Assembly: GCA_002293105.1 (NCBI GenBank)
Contig: DBCP01000153.1
Span: forward strand, 1,919-15,436
Direction of reading: 5' to 3'
Length of the DNA stretch: 13,518 nt
From: Bacteroidetes bacterium UBA955
GTDB lineage: Bacteria > Bacteroidota > Bacteroidia > NS11-12g > UBA955
Shown here piece by piece: positions 6,995 to 13,518 of this stretch (positions are counted from its first letter, which is position 1; each line of letters opens with the position of its first letter). A model generated the notes under the pieces. It was not told the DNA's origin. It did not search any database and saw only the letters and a list, made by a program, of their open reading frames with translations. The translations under genes were made by a program, and so were the position numbers.

Positions 6995-8428
6995 CTACAA
7001 TGCAATACAAACGTTCTTGGGCTCGGTGAAAAAACGCATCGCTTCCCATCCGCCTTCTCTGCCCACACCCGAACTTTTCACACCCCCAAAAGGTGTACGC
7101 AAATCACGCAACAGCCAGCAATTCACCCAAACAATCCCCATCTGCAACTGCCCTGCCACCCGATGAGCCCTTGTCAAATGCTCCGTCCACACCGTAGCAG
7201 CCAATCCATAATCCGTGGCATTCGCCATTGCCAATACTTCCTCTTCTGTATCAAAAGGCATGATGCTGATCACCGGACCGAAAATCTCTTCCATGTTGCA
7301 ACGAGCCGAAGCACTCAGCCCTTCCAAAATCGTTGGGGCGATGTAATATCCTTCTTCCAATCCTTCGGGATGCAAGGCCATTCCACCGCACAAAACACTG
7401 GCTCCTTCTTCTTTCGCCAAAGTTATATAACCCAACACTTTCTCATAATGAGGTTTCGAAACGATGGCACCCACGCGGGTATTGGGATCCAATGGATCGC
7501 CCACTTTCATCTCTGAAACCGCCTGCACCAATGCATGCTTTACGTGATCGTATACCGAACGCTCCACAAACACCCGACTCCCGCATAAACATATCTCCCC
7601 CTGGTTCATGAACGAACTATTCACTGTGGTTTTGATCGCTTTGTCCAAATCCGCATCGGCAAAAATGATGTTCGGATTCTTTCCGCCCAACTCCAAACTC
7701 ACCTTCTTGAACATCGGACCAGCCACGCTCGCAATGTGCTTACCCGTTGCCGTACCACCCGTAAACGAAATGGCCTTGATCGAAGGGTGCTCCACAATGG
7801 CCTGTCCAACCGAACTCCCCAACCCATGCACAATATTCAAGACCCCATTGGGCAATCCCGCTGCGGTGCATATTTCACCCAACATCGCCGCGGTAACGGG
7901 GGTGAATTCACTGGGCTTTGCCACCACACAATTTCCAGCAGCGAGTGCCGGCGCGATTTTCCAGGTAAACAAATACAATGGCAAATTCCACGGACTAATA
8001 CACCCCACCACCCCAATGGGCGTTCTCAAGGTATAATTGATAGCACGGTTCTCCATGGCATGACTTTCACTGGAAAATTGCATAGCCGCCGTGGCAAAAA
8101 ACCGAAAATTCTGCGCTGCGCGAATCATTTCATTTTTGGCCAACCAAAGGGGTTTCCCTTGATCGTTGCTCTCCGCCATGGCCAACGCATCCCTCAAATT
8201 ATCGATACCCTCGGCGATGGCATTCAACACCTTAAATCGCTCTTCGGCAGGCGTATTGCTCCACACAGGAAACGCCGCAGCCGCAGCCGCGTAGGCCTCC
8301 GCAACATCCTTTGCGTCTGAATTCGGAATGGTTCCATAGACCTTTCCAGAAGCCGGATTATAATTATCCAACACGGCACCACTGTGCGATGCTCGCATTT
8401 CTCCGTTGATGTAATTTTCAATATTCAT
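6995..8428 (-). CDS. NAD(P)+-dependent aldehyde dehydrogenase, aminomuconate/hydroxymuconate semialdehyde dehydrogenase-like
   Basis: This is a complete 477-residue member of the aldehyde dehydrogenase superfamily, oxidising an aldehyde to an acid with NAD(P)+. Catalytic residues are visible: oxyanion Asn148 in PWNLP, Glu246 in LELGGK and nucleophile Cys280 in GEIC. The Rossmann-site FTGGTATGK is at 222-230. The C-terminal block VNCWLLRDLRTPFGG (435-449), then SGVGREGG, closely resembles 2-aminomuconate 6-semialdehyde, 2-hydroxymuconate semialdehyde and ALDH8A1 enzymes, where an arginine in this block binds the substrate carboxylate. A role in kynurenine or catechol meta-cleavage breakdown is therefore likely, but no other gene of those pathways is in the window. 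A second Cys lies two residues after the nucleophile. It has a good Shine-Dalgarno sequence and follows the lipoprotein gene by 29 bp, so it is probably in the gpmI transcript. Confidence 0.85.
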   Translation of the reverse strand: MNIENYINGEMRASHSGAVLDNYNPASGKVYGTIPNSDAKDVAEAYAAAAAAFPVWSNTPAEERFKVLNAIAEGIDNLRDALAMAESNDQGKPLWLAKNEMIRAAQNFRFFATAAMQFSSESHAMENRAINYTLRTPIGVVGCISPWNLPLYLFTWKIAPALAAGNCVVAKPSEFTPVTAAMLGEICTAAGLPNGVLNIVHGLGSSVGQAIVEHPSIKAISFTGGTATGKHIASVAGPMFKKVSLELGGKNPNIIFADADLDKAIKTTVNSSFMNQGEICLCGSRVFVERSVYDHVKHALVQAVSEMKVGDPLDPNTRVGAIVSKPHYEKVLGYITLAKEEGASVLCGGMALHPEGLEEGYYIAPTILEGLSASARCNMEEIFGPVISIMPFDTEEEVLAMANATDYGLAATVWTEHLTRAHRVAGQLQMGIVWVNCWLLRDLRTPFGGVKSSGVGREGGWEAMRFFTEPKNVCIAL

Positions 8429-8434
8429 GCTACG

Positions 8435-8441
8435 CTCCTTT
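8435..8441 (-). promoter_or_regulatory. Strong Shine-Dalgarno of the aldehyde dehydrogenase gene
   Basis: On the - strand, AAAGGAG lies 6 bases before the ATG, a near-ideal ribosome binding site. It supports the start at 8428. It stands out because the neighbouring genes have no such sequence and Bacteroidota ribosomes rarely use one. Confidence 0.6.
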
Positions 8442-8457
8442 GTGAAAATTTATCCAT

Positions 8458-9009
8458 TTAATTGCGGCCAATTTCGGCAAAAATTTCATATGAATTGGGC
8501 GATGCCCAAACGGCATTTTCTTTCACACTCACTCCATAGCCCTGTCGGGGCTGAAACGATATCCGCACATCGCGATCCATATACCAACTGCGCTGCTTGA
8601 TGGTCCACTGCATCAACTGAATTTTGTCTTTGCGGTAATTCACCATCAATTCTTGCAGCTCCGCCGCTGTATCCTGTGCATTGAAACGCACAATTTTCAG
8701 CGCCCCGGAGGAATCCACCGTTTCGTCGAATTTCGATTTTTTTGCAGCCTCCGTCAACGACCACTCCGTAACCCACTCCATTTCATTGGCCCAATCCAGG
8801 GAATCAATATCCTCAGTGCTTACCTCCTCGCCCTTTGTAACTGTTTTACGCAGCCCAAGTTGCGATTTTTGCAACCACGCAATTTCTGTTTGTGCAAAAG
8901 CCACAAATCGATCAACAACAGCTGCATTTTTGGGTGCCGCCGCATCATTGCAAGCGCACATGGCCAACACACCCAAACCAACCATCCAATTCATCCAAGT
9001 CTTCCTCAT
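8458..9009 (-). CDS. Predicted lipoprotein of unknown function
   Basis: This is a 183-residue protein with a short basic start (MRKTW), a hydrophobic segment to about 17 and a lipobox-like MCAC, so lipid attachment is most likely at Cys20 after signal peptidase II cleavage. The mature part (about 163 residues) is soluble, charged and rich in Trp in the middle (SLDWANEMEWVTEWSL). It ends with a beta-like stretch around DVRISFQPRQGYG. I recognise no domain. Its ATG overlaps the gpmI stop as ATGA, so it is probably translated by coupling to gpmI, and the aldehyde dehydrogenase gene follows after 29 bp. Nothing in the sequence links its role to glycolysis. Location in the periplasm or on the outer membrane is inferred from the signal sequence. 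Confidence 0.8.
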   Translation of the reverse strand: MRKTWMNWMVGLGVLAMCACNDAAAPKNAAVVDRFVAFAQTEIAWLQKSQLGLRKTVTKGEEVSTEDIDSLDWANEMEWVTEWSLTEAAKKSKFDETVDSSGALKIVRFNAQDTAAELQELMVNYRKDKIQLMQWTIKQRSWYMDRDVRISFQPRQGYGVSVKENAVWASPNSYEIFAEIGRN

Positions 9010-10520
9010 AGTATCAATGATTTACCGGTCATTTCTAAAGGTTGAACCAATCCCATCATTTGCAACAAAGTTGGCGCAACATCCGCCAGAATACCATGGC
9101 GCAAATCCTGCTCCCGCTCCTGCGTCACCCACCAAACAGGCACGGGATTCGTAGTGTGCGCTGTATTCGGCGATCCGTCGTCATTCACCGCAAAATCAGC
9201 ATTTCCATGATCAGCAATGATTAAGAATTCGTAACCCAATTCCTCACCCACTTCAACCAATCGCTGTAAGCAAGTATCCACCGTTTGTACTGCTTTAATG
9301 ATCGCTTCGTAAACGCCCGTATGACCCACCATATCGGCATTTGCAAAATTCAAACACACAAAATCGTACTGTTCCTGCTGCATCTTGGCAATCGCCCGAT
9401 CCGTCAATTCAACTGCACTCATCTCAGGCTGTAAATCATAGGTAGCAACCTTTGGCGAATTGGCCATCAATCGATCTTCCCCCTCAAATGCTGCTTCTCT
9501 TCCCCCAGAGAAAAAGAATGTAACATGGGGATATTTCTCGGTTTCTGCAGCCCGCAATTGCGTTTTTCCAGCCATTGAAATGACCTCACCCAACGTTTGC
9601 TGAAGGTTGTCATTCTCAAACAACACGCCCGAAATTTTATACTTTACATCATATTGGGTCACTGTGAAGTAATTTAACTTCAATTTGCGCATGCTGTACG
9701 ACGCAAAATCTTCTTGGGTCAACGCCCTTGTAATCTGCCGGCCGCGATCGGTTCGGAAGTTCGCATTCACCACCACATCGCCCTCGGCTATCAGTCCTTC
9801 AGTGTCCGACAAACAACGCAGCGCCGACATAAACTCATCGGTAATACCCGCCGCATATTCCGCCTGAACCGAAGCCAACGCATCGCTCACCTTCTTACCC
9901 TCACCCTTTACCAGCAAGTCGTAGCAAACCTTCACTCGCTCCCATCGCTCATCGCGATCCATGGCATAGTATCGACCCACCACCGTGCTCAATTTGGCCG
10001 ATGTGCCGCTTATATGATTCAATAAATTCGTCAAATGTTCCAAACCCGACTTAGGATCCGTATCACGCCCGTCCAAAAATGCATGAACAAACACTTTTTT
10101 TACCCCATGTTCTAGGGCGATGCTACACAACTGTTTGATGTGTTCGATATGGGCATGTACACCGCCATCGCTTAACAACCCCATGATATGAAAAGGTCGA
10201 TTTTCGGTCTTGGCTTTATCCATTGCAGCCAACAATACTTGATTATTCGCAACGGAGCCTTCCGCAAATGCCTTGTTGATTTTGGCCAACATCTGCCACA
10301 CAACCCTACCTGCGCCAATATTCATATGTCCTACCTCCGAATTGCCCATTTGTCCAACAGGCAACCCCACATTTTCACCATCCGTGCGCAAGGTTGCGTT
10401 GGGATATCGCGCAAACAAAGAATCGGTGTAAGGCGTAATTGCTTGATTGATGGCATCAGAATGAGACCCATTTCCCAAGCCCCAGCCATCCAAAATCACC
10501 AAACCCACTTTTTTAACCAT
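9006..10520 (-). CDS. gpmI: 2,3-bisphosphoglycerate-independent phosphoglycerate mutase
   Basis: GpmI interconverts 3- and 2-phosphoglycerate in glycolysis and gluconeogenesis using two Mn2+ ions and a phosphoserine intermediate. The 504-residue protein has the first metal ligand Asp11 in LDGWG, catalytic Ser61 in GQMGNSEVGHMNIGAGR, DGRDTDP, and the phosphatase-domain ligands in NADMVGH and ADHGNAD followed by a later His (AHTTNPVP). The frame is open to an ATG at 10598, but I start at 10520. That ATG begins MVKKVGLVILDGWG, the family's normal N-terminus, and the extension would run through an exact TACCTTTG promoter box and into the divergent gene. The stop overlaps the start of the lipoprotein gene as ATGA. 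It probably heads a transcript including the lipoprotein and aldehyde dehydrogenase genes. Confidence 0.96.
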   Translation of the reverse strand: MVKKVGLVILDGWGLGNGSHSDAINQAITPYTDSLFARYPNATLRTDGENVGLPVGQMGNSEVGHMNIGAGRVVWQMLAKINKAFAEGSVANNQVLLAAMDKAKTENRPFHIMGLLSDGGVHAHIEHIKQLCSIALEHGVKKVFVHAFLDGRDTDPKSGLEHLTNLLNHISGTSAKLSTVVGRYYAMDRDERWERVKVCYDLLVKGEGKKVSDALASVQAEYAAGITDEFMSALRCLSDTEGLIAEGDVVVNANFRTDRGRQITRALTQEDFASYSMRKLKLNYFTVTQYDVKYKISGVLFENDNLQQTLGEVISMAGKTQLRAAETEKYPHVTFFFSGGREAAFEGEDRLMANSPKVATYDLQPEMSAVELTDRAIAKMQQEQYDFVCLNFANADMVGHTGVYEAIIKAVQTVDTCLQRLVEVGEELGYEFLIIADHGNADFAVNDDGSPNTAHTTNPVPVWWVTQEREQDLRHGILADVAPTLLQMMGLVQPLEMTGKSLIL

Positions 10521-10524
10521 TCTA

Positions 10525-10532
10525 CAAAGGTA
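10525..10532 (-). promoter_or_regulatory. -7 box of gpmI
   Basis: On the - strand, TACCTTTG exactly matches TAnnTTTG and ends 4 bases before the gpmI ATG. A TTC lies 19 bases upstream (10552-10554), one base from the TTG of the -33 element. The predicted start site is at or next to the start codon. Confidence 0.55.
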
Positions 10533-10564
10533 CAACACCCCGTAATTGTATGAAGTAAATTCAC

Positions 10565-10572
10565 GATATTTG
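10565..10572 (+). promoter_or_regulatory. -7 box of the SPOR-fur-purA unit
   Basis: GATATTTG matches TAnnTTTG at all fixed positions but the first, and ends 4 bases before the ATG. A TTG lies at 10546-10548, 16 bases upstream, shorter than usual. No Fur-box-like palindrome is apparent between 10521 and 10576. Confidence 0.4.
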
Positions 10573-10576
10573 TGGC

Positions 10577-11014
10577 ATGAAAAACCACTTTTCTGCAACC
10601 TTTTACAGCAAATGCTTGGGCTTAGGCCTTAGCCTTTTGTTTGGGGGCGCTGCAGAGCTATCGGCACAAGTGGTTTACGACGTGGATCCCGCCGTGGAAA
10701 GCGTTGAAAAGAATCGCATCGAAAAGAGCAAAACCGCCGATAAAAAAATCATGGGCTACCGCATTTTTGTCGGCTTTTCAGCCAAACGGGTCGATGCCAC
10801 AGAAATCCTAACCAAAGCGGAGGAGAAATTTTCTGAAACACACGGAGCGGTGCTGATTTACGATGAGCCCAATTTCAAAGTGTATGTAGGTACGTTCGCA
10901 ACCGCCACCGAGGCAGACGCTGCATTGGTCGATGTAAAACGCGAATTCCCCAATGCACGCAAGTTGCGTATGCTCATCCCTAATCCTGCCTACAACGGAC
11001 AGACAGCCAACTAA
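10577..11014 (+). CDS. Secreted SPOR-domain protein
   Basis: This is a 145-residue protein with a signal peptide (about 1-30, probable cleavage after LSA, leaving QVVYD at the mature N-terminus) and a C-terminal SPOR domain of about 80 residues (58-138). SPOR domains bind glycan strands lacking stem peptides, often at division sites. The typical pattern is visible: GYRIFVGFSAKR, then a helix with EEKF, then FKVYVGTFATATEADAALVDVKREFPNARKL. It has no transmembrane anchor or lipobox, so it is expected to be a free periplasmic protein. It starts the unit SPOR-fur-purA-FAH and ends 5 bp before fur. The link between a wall-binding protein and these genes is not clear and may only reflect shared transcription. 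Confidence 0.85.
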   Translation: MKNHFSATFYSKCLGLGLSLLFGGAAELSAQVVYDVDPAVESVEKNRIEKSKTADKKIMGYRIFVGFSAKRVDATEILTKAEEKFSETHGAVLIYDEPNFKVYVGTFATATEADAALVDVKREFPNARKLRMLIPNPAYNGQTAN

Positions 11015-11019
11015 TCACC

Positions 11020-11529
11020 ATGCCAAATTCGTTGAAAAAAGATCCCAAAGTTGAAAAAACGAAACAAGAAGTTCGGGAACTTTTCACCGCCTATTTGGAA
11101 CAAAACCAACAGCGAAAAACGCCAGAGCGATATGCCATTTTGGATGAAATTTACACATCCAAAGAACATTTCGACGTGGATGAGCTTTTTGTAAAAATGA
11201 AATCTCGCAACTACCACGTAAGTCGCGCAACGGTATACAACACCCTGGATTTATTGGTAGAATCGGGCCTGGTGAAACGACATCAATTTGGTCAAAACAC
11301 CTCGCACTACGAACAAGCTTTTGGATACAAACAGCACGACCACCTCATTTGCAATCATTGCAAGAAGGTTTTCGAATTTTGCGATCCCCGCGTGCAACAG
11401 ATCACAAGCACCATGGGTTCACTGCTAAAATTCAATGTTAGCAGCCATTCATTACACTTATACGGTGACCCTGCCACCAATGAACTCGGCGAATGCATTC
11501 AGTGTGGTAAGGACCCCTCAAAATCATAG
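11020..11529 (+). CDS. fur: Fur-family metal-responsive transcriptional regulator
   Basis: This 169-residue protein is a winged-helix repressor that binds DNA as a metal-loaded dimer, typically controlling iron uptake. The DNA-binding domain (about 15-95) includes HFDVDELF (50-57) and the recognition helix ATVYNTLDLLVESGLV (70-85). The dimerisation domain has HDHLICNHCKKVFEF (106-120) with His106, His108, Cys111 and Cys114, a later SSHSLHLYG, and a C-terminal CIQC (159-162) that should complete the structural zinc site with Cys111/Cys114. Glu119 stands where peroxide sensors of the PerR type have Asp104, which favours Fur over PerR. Zur cannot be fully excluded. The N-terminus is slightly extended and Lys-rich. 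It sits 18 bp before purA, a pairing seen across Bacteroidota. Confidence 0.85.
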   Translation: MPNSLKKDPKVEKTKQEVRELFTAYLEQNQQRKTPERYAILDEIYTSKEHFDVDELFVKMKSRNYHVSRATVYNTLDLLVESGLVKRHQFGQNTSHYEQAFGYKQHDHLICNHCKKVFEFCDPRVQQITSTMGSLLKFNVSSHSLHLYGDPATNELGECIQCGKDPSKS

Positions 11530-11547
11530 ACTCTAGAAATTACATAC

Positions 11548-12816
11548 ATGGTTGATGTTATACTTGGCCTCCAATGGGGCGACGAAGGAAAAGGAAAAAT
11601 TGCCGATTACCTAACCCCCAAATACAACGTGGTGGCACGCTTTCAGGGCGGACCCAATGCGGGGCACTCTCTGGATTTTGAAGGCAAGAAATTTGTCCTC
11701 AACACCATCCCCTCCGGCATTTTCCGCAAGGAAACCATCAACTTGATTGGCAACGGTGTGGTCATCGACCCCGTTCGCCTAAGGGAAGAAATCGAACGCA
11801 TCGTCAACGAGTGCCCTGACTACAAAGAACGCTTATACATTTCTCAAAAAGCCCATCTCATCTTACCCACGCACCGCATTCTTGATGCAGCATCGGAAGC
11901 GTCGAAAGGCGATGCCAAAATTGGATCAACCCTGCGTGGAATCGGCCCAACCTACAAAGACAAAATCGGCAGATCAGGCCTTCGGGTGGGTGATATTTTG
12001 GAATCTGATTTCGCCAAGCGATACCAAGACACTGTGAAAGATCATCTGCGCATGATTGAATTTCACGGATTTACAGATTTTCAGTTGGATGTAGAAGAAG
12101 AGAAATTCTTCAGTGCCATTGAGTTCCTCAAAGGACACAAATTGGTAAATAGCGAATATTTCTTGCACGATTGCATTGCAAAAGGACAAAAAATCCTGGC
12201 AGAAGGTGCCCAAGGCAGTTTGCTCGATGTGGAATTTGGCACCTACCCCTTCGTAACAAGTTCCAATACGTTGGCAGGGGGTGTTTGCACAGGCCTCGGT
12301 GTTGCGCCCAAACAAGTGGGCAAAGTCTTTGGCATTTTCAAAGCCTACAGCACCCGCGTAGGTTCAGGTCCTTTCCCCACAGAACTAGACAATGAAACCG
12401 GCGAATATTTACGCATCAAAGGACATGAATTTGGAGCAACAACCGGACGCAAACGGAGAACCGGTTGGATTGATTTGGTTGCACTCAAATACACTTGTAT
12501 GCTCAATGGTGTAGACGAACTCATCATGATGAAGAGCGACGTTTTGAACGGCATGGAGAAAATCGCAGCATGCACTGCCTACATGATCAATGGTGTTCGC
12601 AGCGAGCAAGTACCCGCCAATTTGTGCAGCAGCGATGTTGAACCCATCCTAGAATGGTTTCCCGGCTGGAGCGAAGACCTCAGCCATACCCAAGGATTTG
12701 AAGCGATGGACGAAAGATTCCGCAATTATGTGCATTTTGTAGAAAACTACCTGGGCACCAAAATTCGCGTAATTTCTCTCGGACCTGAGCGCGAAAGCAC
12801 CCTGGTCAAGGATTAA
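11548..12816 (+). CDS. purA: Adenylosuccinate synthetase
   Basis: PurA joins IMP and aspartate using GTP to make adenylosuccinate, the first committed step to AMP. The 422-residue protein is the usual length. It has LQWGDEGKGK (8-17), with catalytic Asp12, and GGPNAGHS (34-41), with His40; these match Asp13 and His41 of the E. coli enzyme. Also visible are GSTLRGIGPTYKDK, the QGSLLD loop, TTGRKRRTGW and the GTP-binding GPEREST near the C-terminus. It lies 18 bp after fur and 20 bp before the FAH-family gene, and is probably expressed with both. No ribosome binding site is evident. Confidence 0.98.
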   Translation: MVDVILGLQWGDEGKGKIADYLTPKYNVVARFQGGPNAGHSLDFEGKKFVLNTIPSGIFRKETINLIGNGVVIDPVRLREEIERIVNECPDYKERLYISQKAHLILPTHRILDAASEASKGDAKIGSTLRGIGPTYKDKIGRSGLRVGDILESDFAKRYQDTVKDHLRMIEFHGFTDFQLDVEEEKFFSAIEFLKGHKLVNSEYFLHDCIAKGQKILAEGAQGSLLDVEFGTYPFVTSSNTLAGGVCTGLGVAPKQVGKVFGIFKAYSTRVGSGPFPTELDNETGEYLRIKGHEFGATTGRKRRTGWIDLVALKYTCMLNGVDELIMMKSDVLNGMEKIAACTAYMINGVRSEQVPANLCSSDVEPILEWFPGWSEDLSHTQGFEAMDERFRNYVHFVENYLGTKIRVISLGPERESTLVKD

Positions 12817-12836
12817 CCCCTGACCTTTCTGCAGCC

Positions 12837-13463
12837 ATGAAAATCATCTGTATCGGAAGAAACTACGACGCCCACATTCGAGAACTCAACAACGAAGTTC
12901 CTGACGAACCCGTCATTTTCATCAAACCCGATACCGCCCTATTAAGAAACAACAATCCGTTTTTCATCCCCGATTTTTCCAAGGAAATCCACCATGAAGT
13001 GGAATTGGTGGTGAAAATCAAGAAGCCCGGCCGACATATCCCCGCTGCGTTTGCCAAAGACTATTACGACGAGGTGGCCTTGGGCGTAGATTTTACCGCC
13101 AGGGATGTCCAAAACAGTCTCAAAGCAAAAGGCCTGCCTTGGGAAAAAGCCAAAGGATTTGATCACTCTGCGGTGGTTAGTAAGTTCATTCCACTCTCCG
13201 ACTTAAATTCAGGCGAAAACAAAGGCATTGACCATTGTTTTTTTCGTCTTCAGAAAAACGGCACTACCGTTCAAGAAGGCTGCACGGCCCATATGATTCA
13301 TTCAGTGGATCAAATCATTGCGCATGTTTCAGCGTATTTCAGCTTGCGCATTGGCGATTACATATTCACCGGCACGCCCGAGGGCGTAGGCCCTGTTCAA
13401 TCTGGTGATCAGCTAACTGGGATTTTGGCAGGACAAACCTTGTTCGATTTTTCTGTGCGATAA
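12837..13463 (+). CDS. Fumarylacetoacetate hydrolase-family enzyme (FAHD1/YcgM-like)
   Basis: This 208-residue single-domain protein has the FAH fold, whose members cleave or decarboxylate 2-oxo/1,3-dioxo acids such as acylpyruvates and oxaloacetate with Mg2+ or Mn2+. The metal ligands are Glu54 and Glu56 in HHEVELVV and Asp85 in GVDFTARD. Other landmarks are IGRNYDAH at the start, EKAKGFDHSAVV (103-114) and FTGTPEGVGPV near the end. The compact size and N-terminus resemble human FAHD1 and E. coli YcgM rather than true fumarylacetoacetase or the decarboxylases of aromatic degradation. The exact substrate cannot be told from sequence. It is the last gene of the SPOR-fur-purA unit and is followed by a strong hairpin. 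Confidence 0.88.
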   Translation: MKIICIGRNYDAHIRELNNEVPDEPVIFIKPDTALLRNNNPFFIPDFSKEIHHEVELVVKIKKPGRHIPAAFAKDYYDEVALGVDFTARDVQNSLKAKGLPWEKAKGFDHSAVVSKFIPLSDLNSGENKGIDHCFFRLQKNGTTVQEGCTAHMIHSVDQIIAHVSAYFSLRIGDYIFTGTPEGVGPVQSGDQLTGILAGQTLFDFSVR

Positions 13464-13484
13464 GTTTGCGTCTCGGAATTATAT

Positions 13485-13518
13485 AAAAAAGGGAGGGGGC
13501 GGCCAATGGCCGCCCCCT
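13485..13518 (+). terminator. GC-rich hairpin terminator, truncated by the window end
   Basis: AGGGGGCGGC (13494-13503) pairs perfectly with GCCGCCCCCT (13509-13518) around CAATG. A run of six A plus GGG precedes the left arm, so the stem may extend into bases beyond the window, where a T-tract is expected. It starts about 20 bp after the FAH-family stop. The A-run on the left would give a T-tract on the - strand as well, so it could be bidirectional. Confidence 0.7.

Noticed and set aside
10521..10576. Fur autoregulation site
   Set aside because: No palindrome resembling the GATAATGATAATCATTATC Fur box occurs in the gap.
10521..10598. Upstream extension of gpmI to an ATG at 10598
   Set aside because: It would run through the promoter box and into the divergent SPOR gene. 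The GpmI family starts at the VKKVGLVILDGWG region.
11020..11529. PerR peroxide sensor rather than Fur
   Set aside because: The residue matching the oxidised-site Asp of PerR is Glu119, as in Fur.

Overview
This is a core chromosomal stretch from a member of the Bacteroidota, most likely Flavobacteriales-like. The placement is an inference. It rests on exact Bacteroidota-type -7 boxes (TAnnTTTG) in front of several genes, a general lack of Shine-Dalgarno sequences, phylum-typical versions of DnaA, ThiL and GpmI, and the adjacent fur and purA genes. I see no CRISPR array, transposase, tRNA or rRNA, and nothing that looks like a mobile element. All genes except the one cut by the left edge look intact.

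Layout. Positions 1-3999 run on the + strand: the tail of an unrecognised gene, the catalytic subunit of a split methylmalonyl-CoA mutase, a structured 219-bp gap, dnaA, and a small DgkA-family lipid kinase. Positions 4108-10520 run on the - strand. In transcription order these are gpmI, a small lipoprotein whose start overlaps the gpmI stop, an aldehyde dehydrogenase resembling aminomuconate/hydroxymuconate semialdehyde dehydrogenases, thiL and aspS. Positions 10577-13463 run on the + strand: a secreted SPOR-domain protein, a Fur-family regulator, purA and a fumarylacetoacetate-hydrolase-fold enzyme, separated by gaps of only 5, 18 and 20 bp, so probably one operon. A strong GC-rich hairpin, cut by the right edge, ends that unit.

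Most genes are housekeeping: replication initiation, lipid recycling, tRNA charging, thiamine diphosphate synthesis, glycolysis, purine synthesis and metal-responsive regulation. The mutase implies propionyl-CoA or branched-chain/odd-chain catabolism. The aldehyde dehydrogenase suggests breakdown of tryptophan or aromatic compounds, though no partner gene lies in the window.

I do not see a clearly new multi-gene system. The most unusual signals are regulatory. Exact TAnnTTTG boxes end only 4-5 bases before the chosen start codons of thiL, gpmI and aspS, and a 7/8 match does so for the SPOR gene, suggesting leaderless or nearly leaderless mRNAs. The gpmI/SPOR promoters are crowded into 56 bp. 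The mutase-dnaA gap holds mutually exclusive hairpins, spaced A-tracts and a 10-bp hairpin in the dnaA leader.
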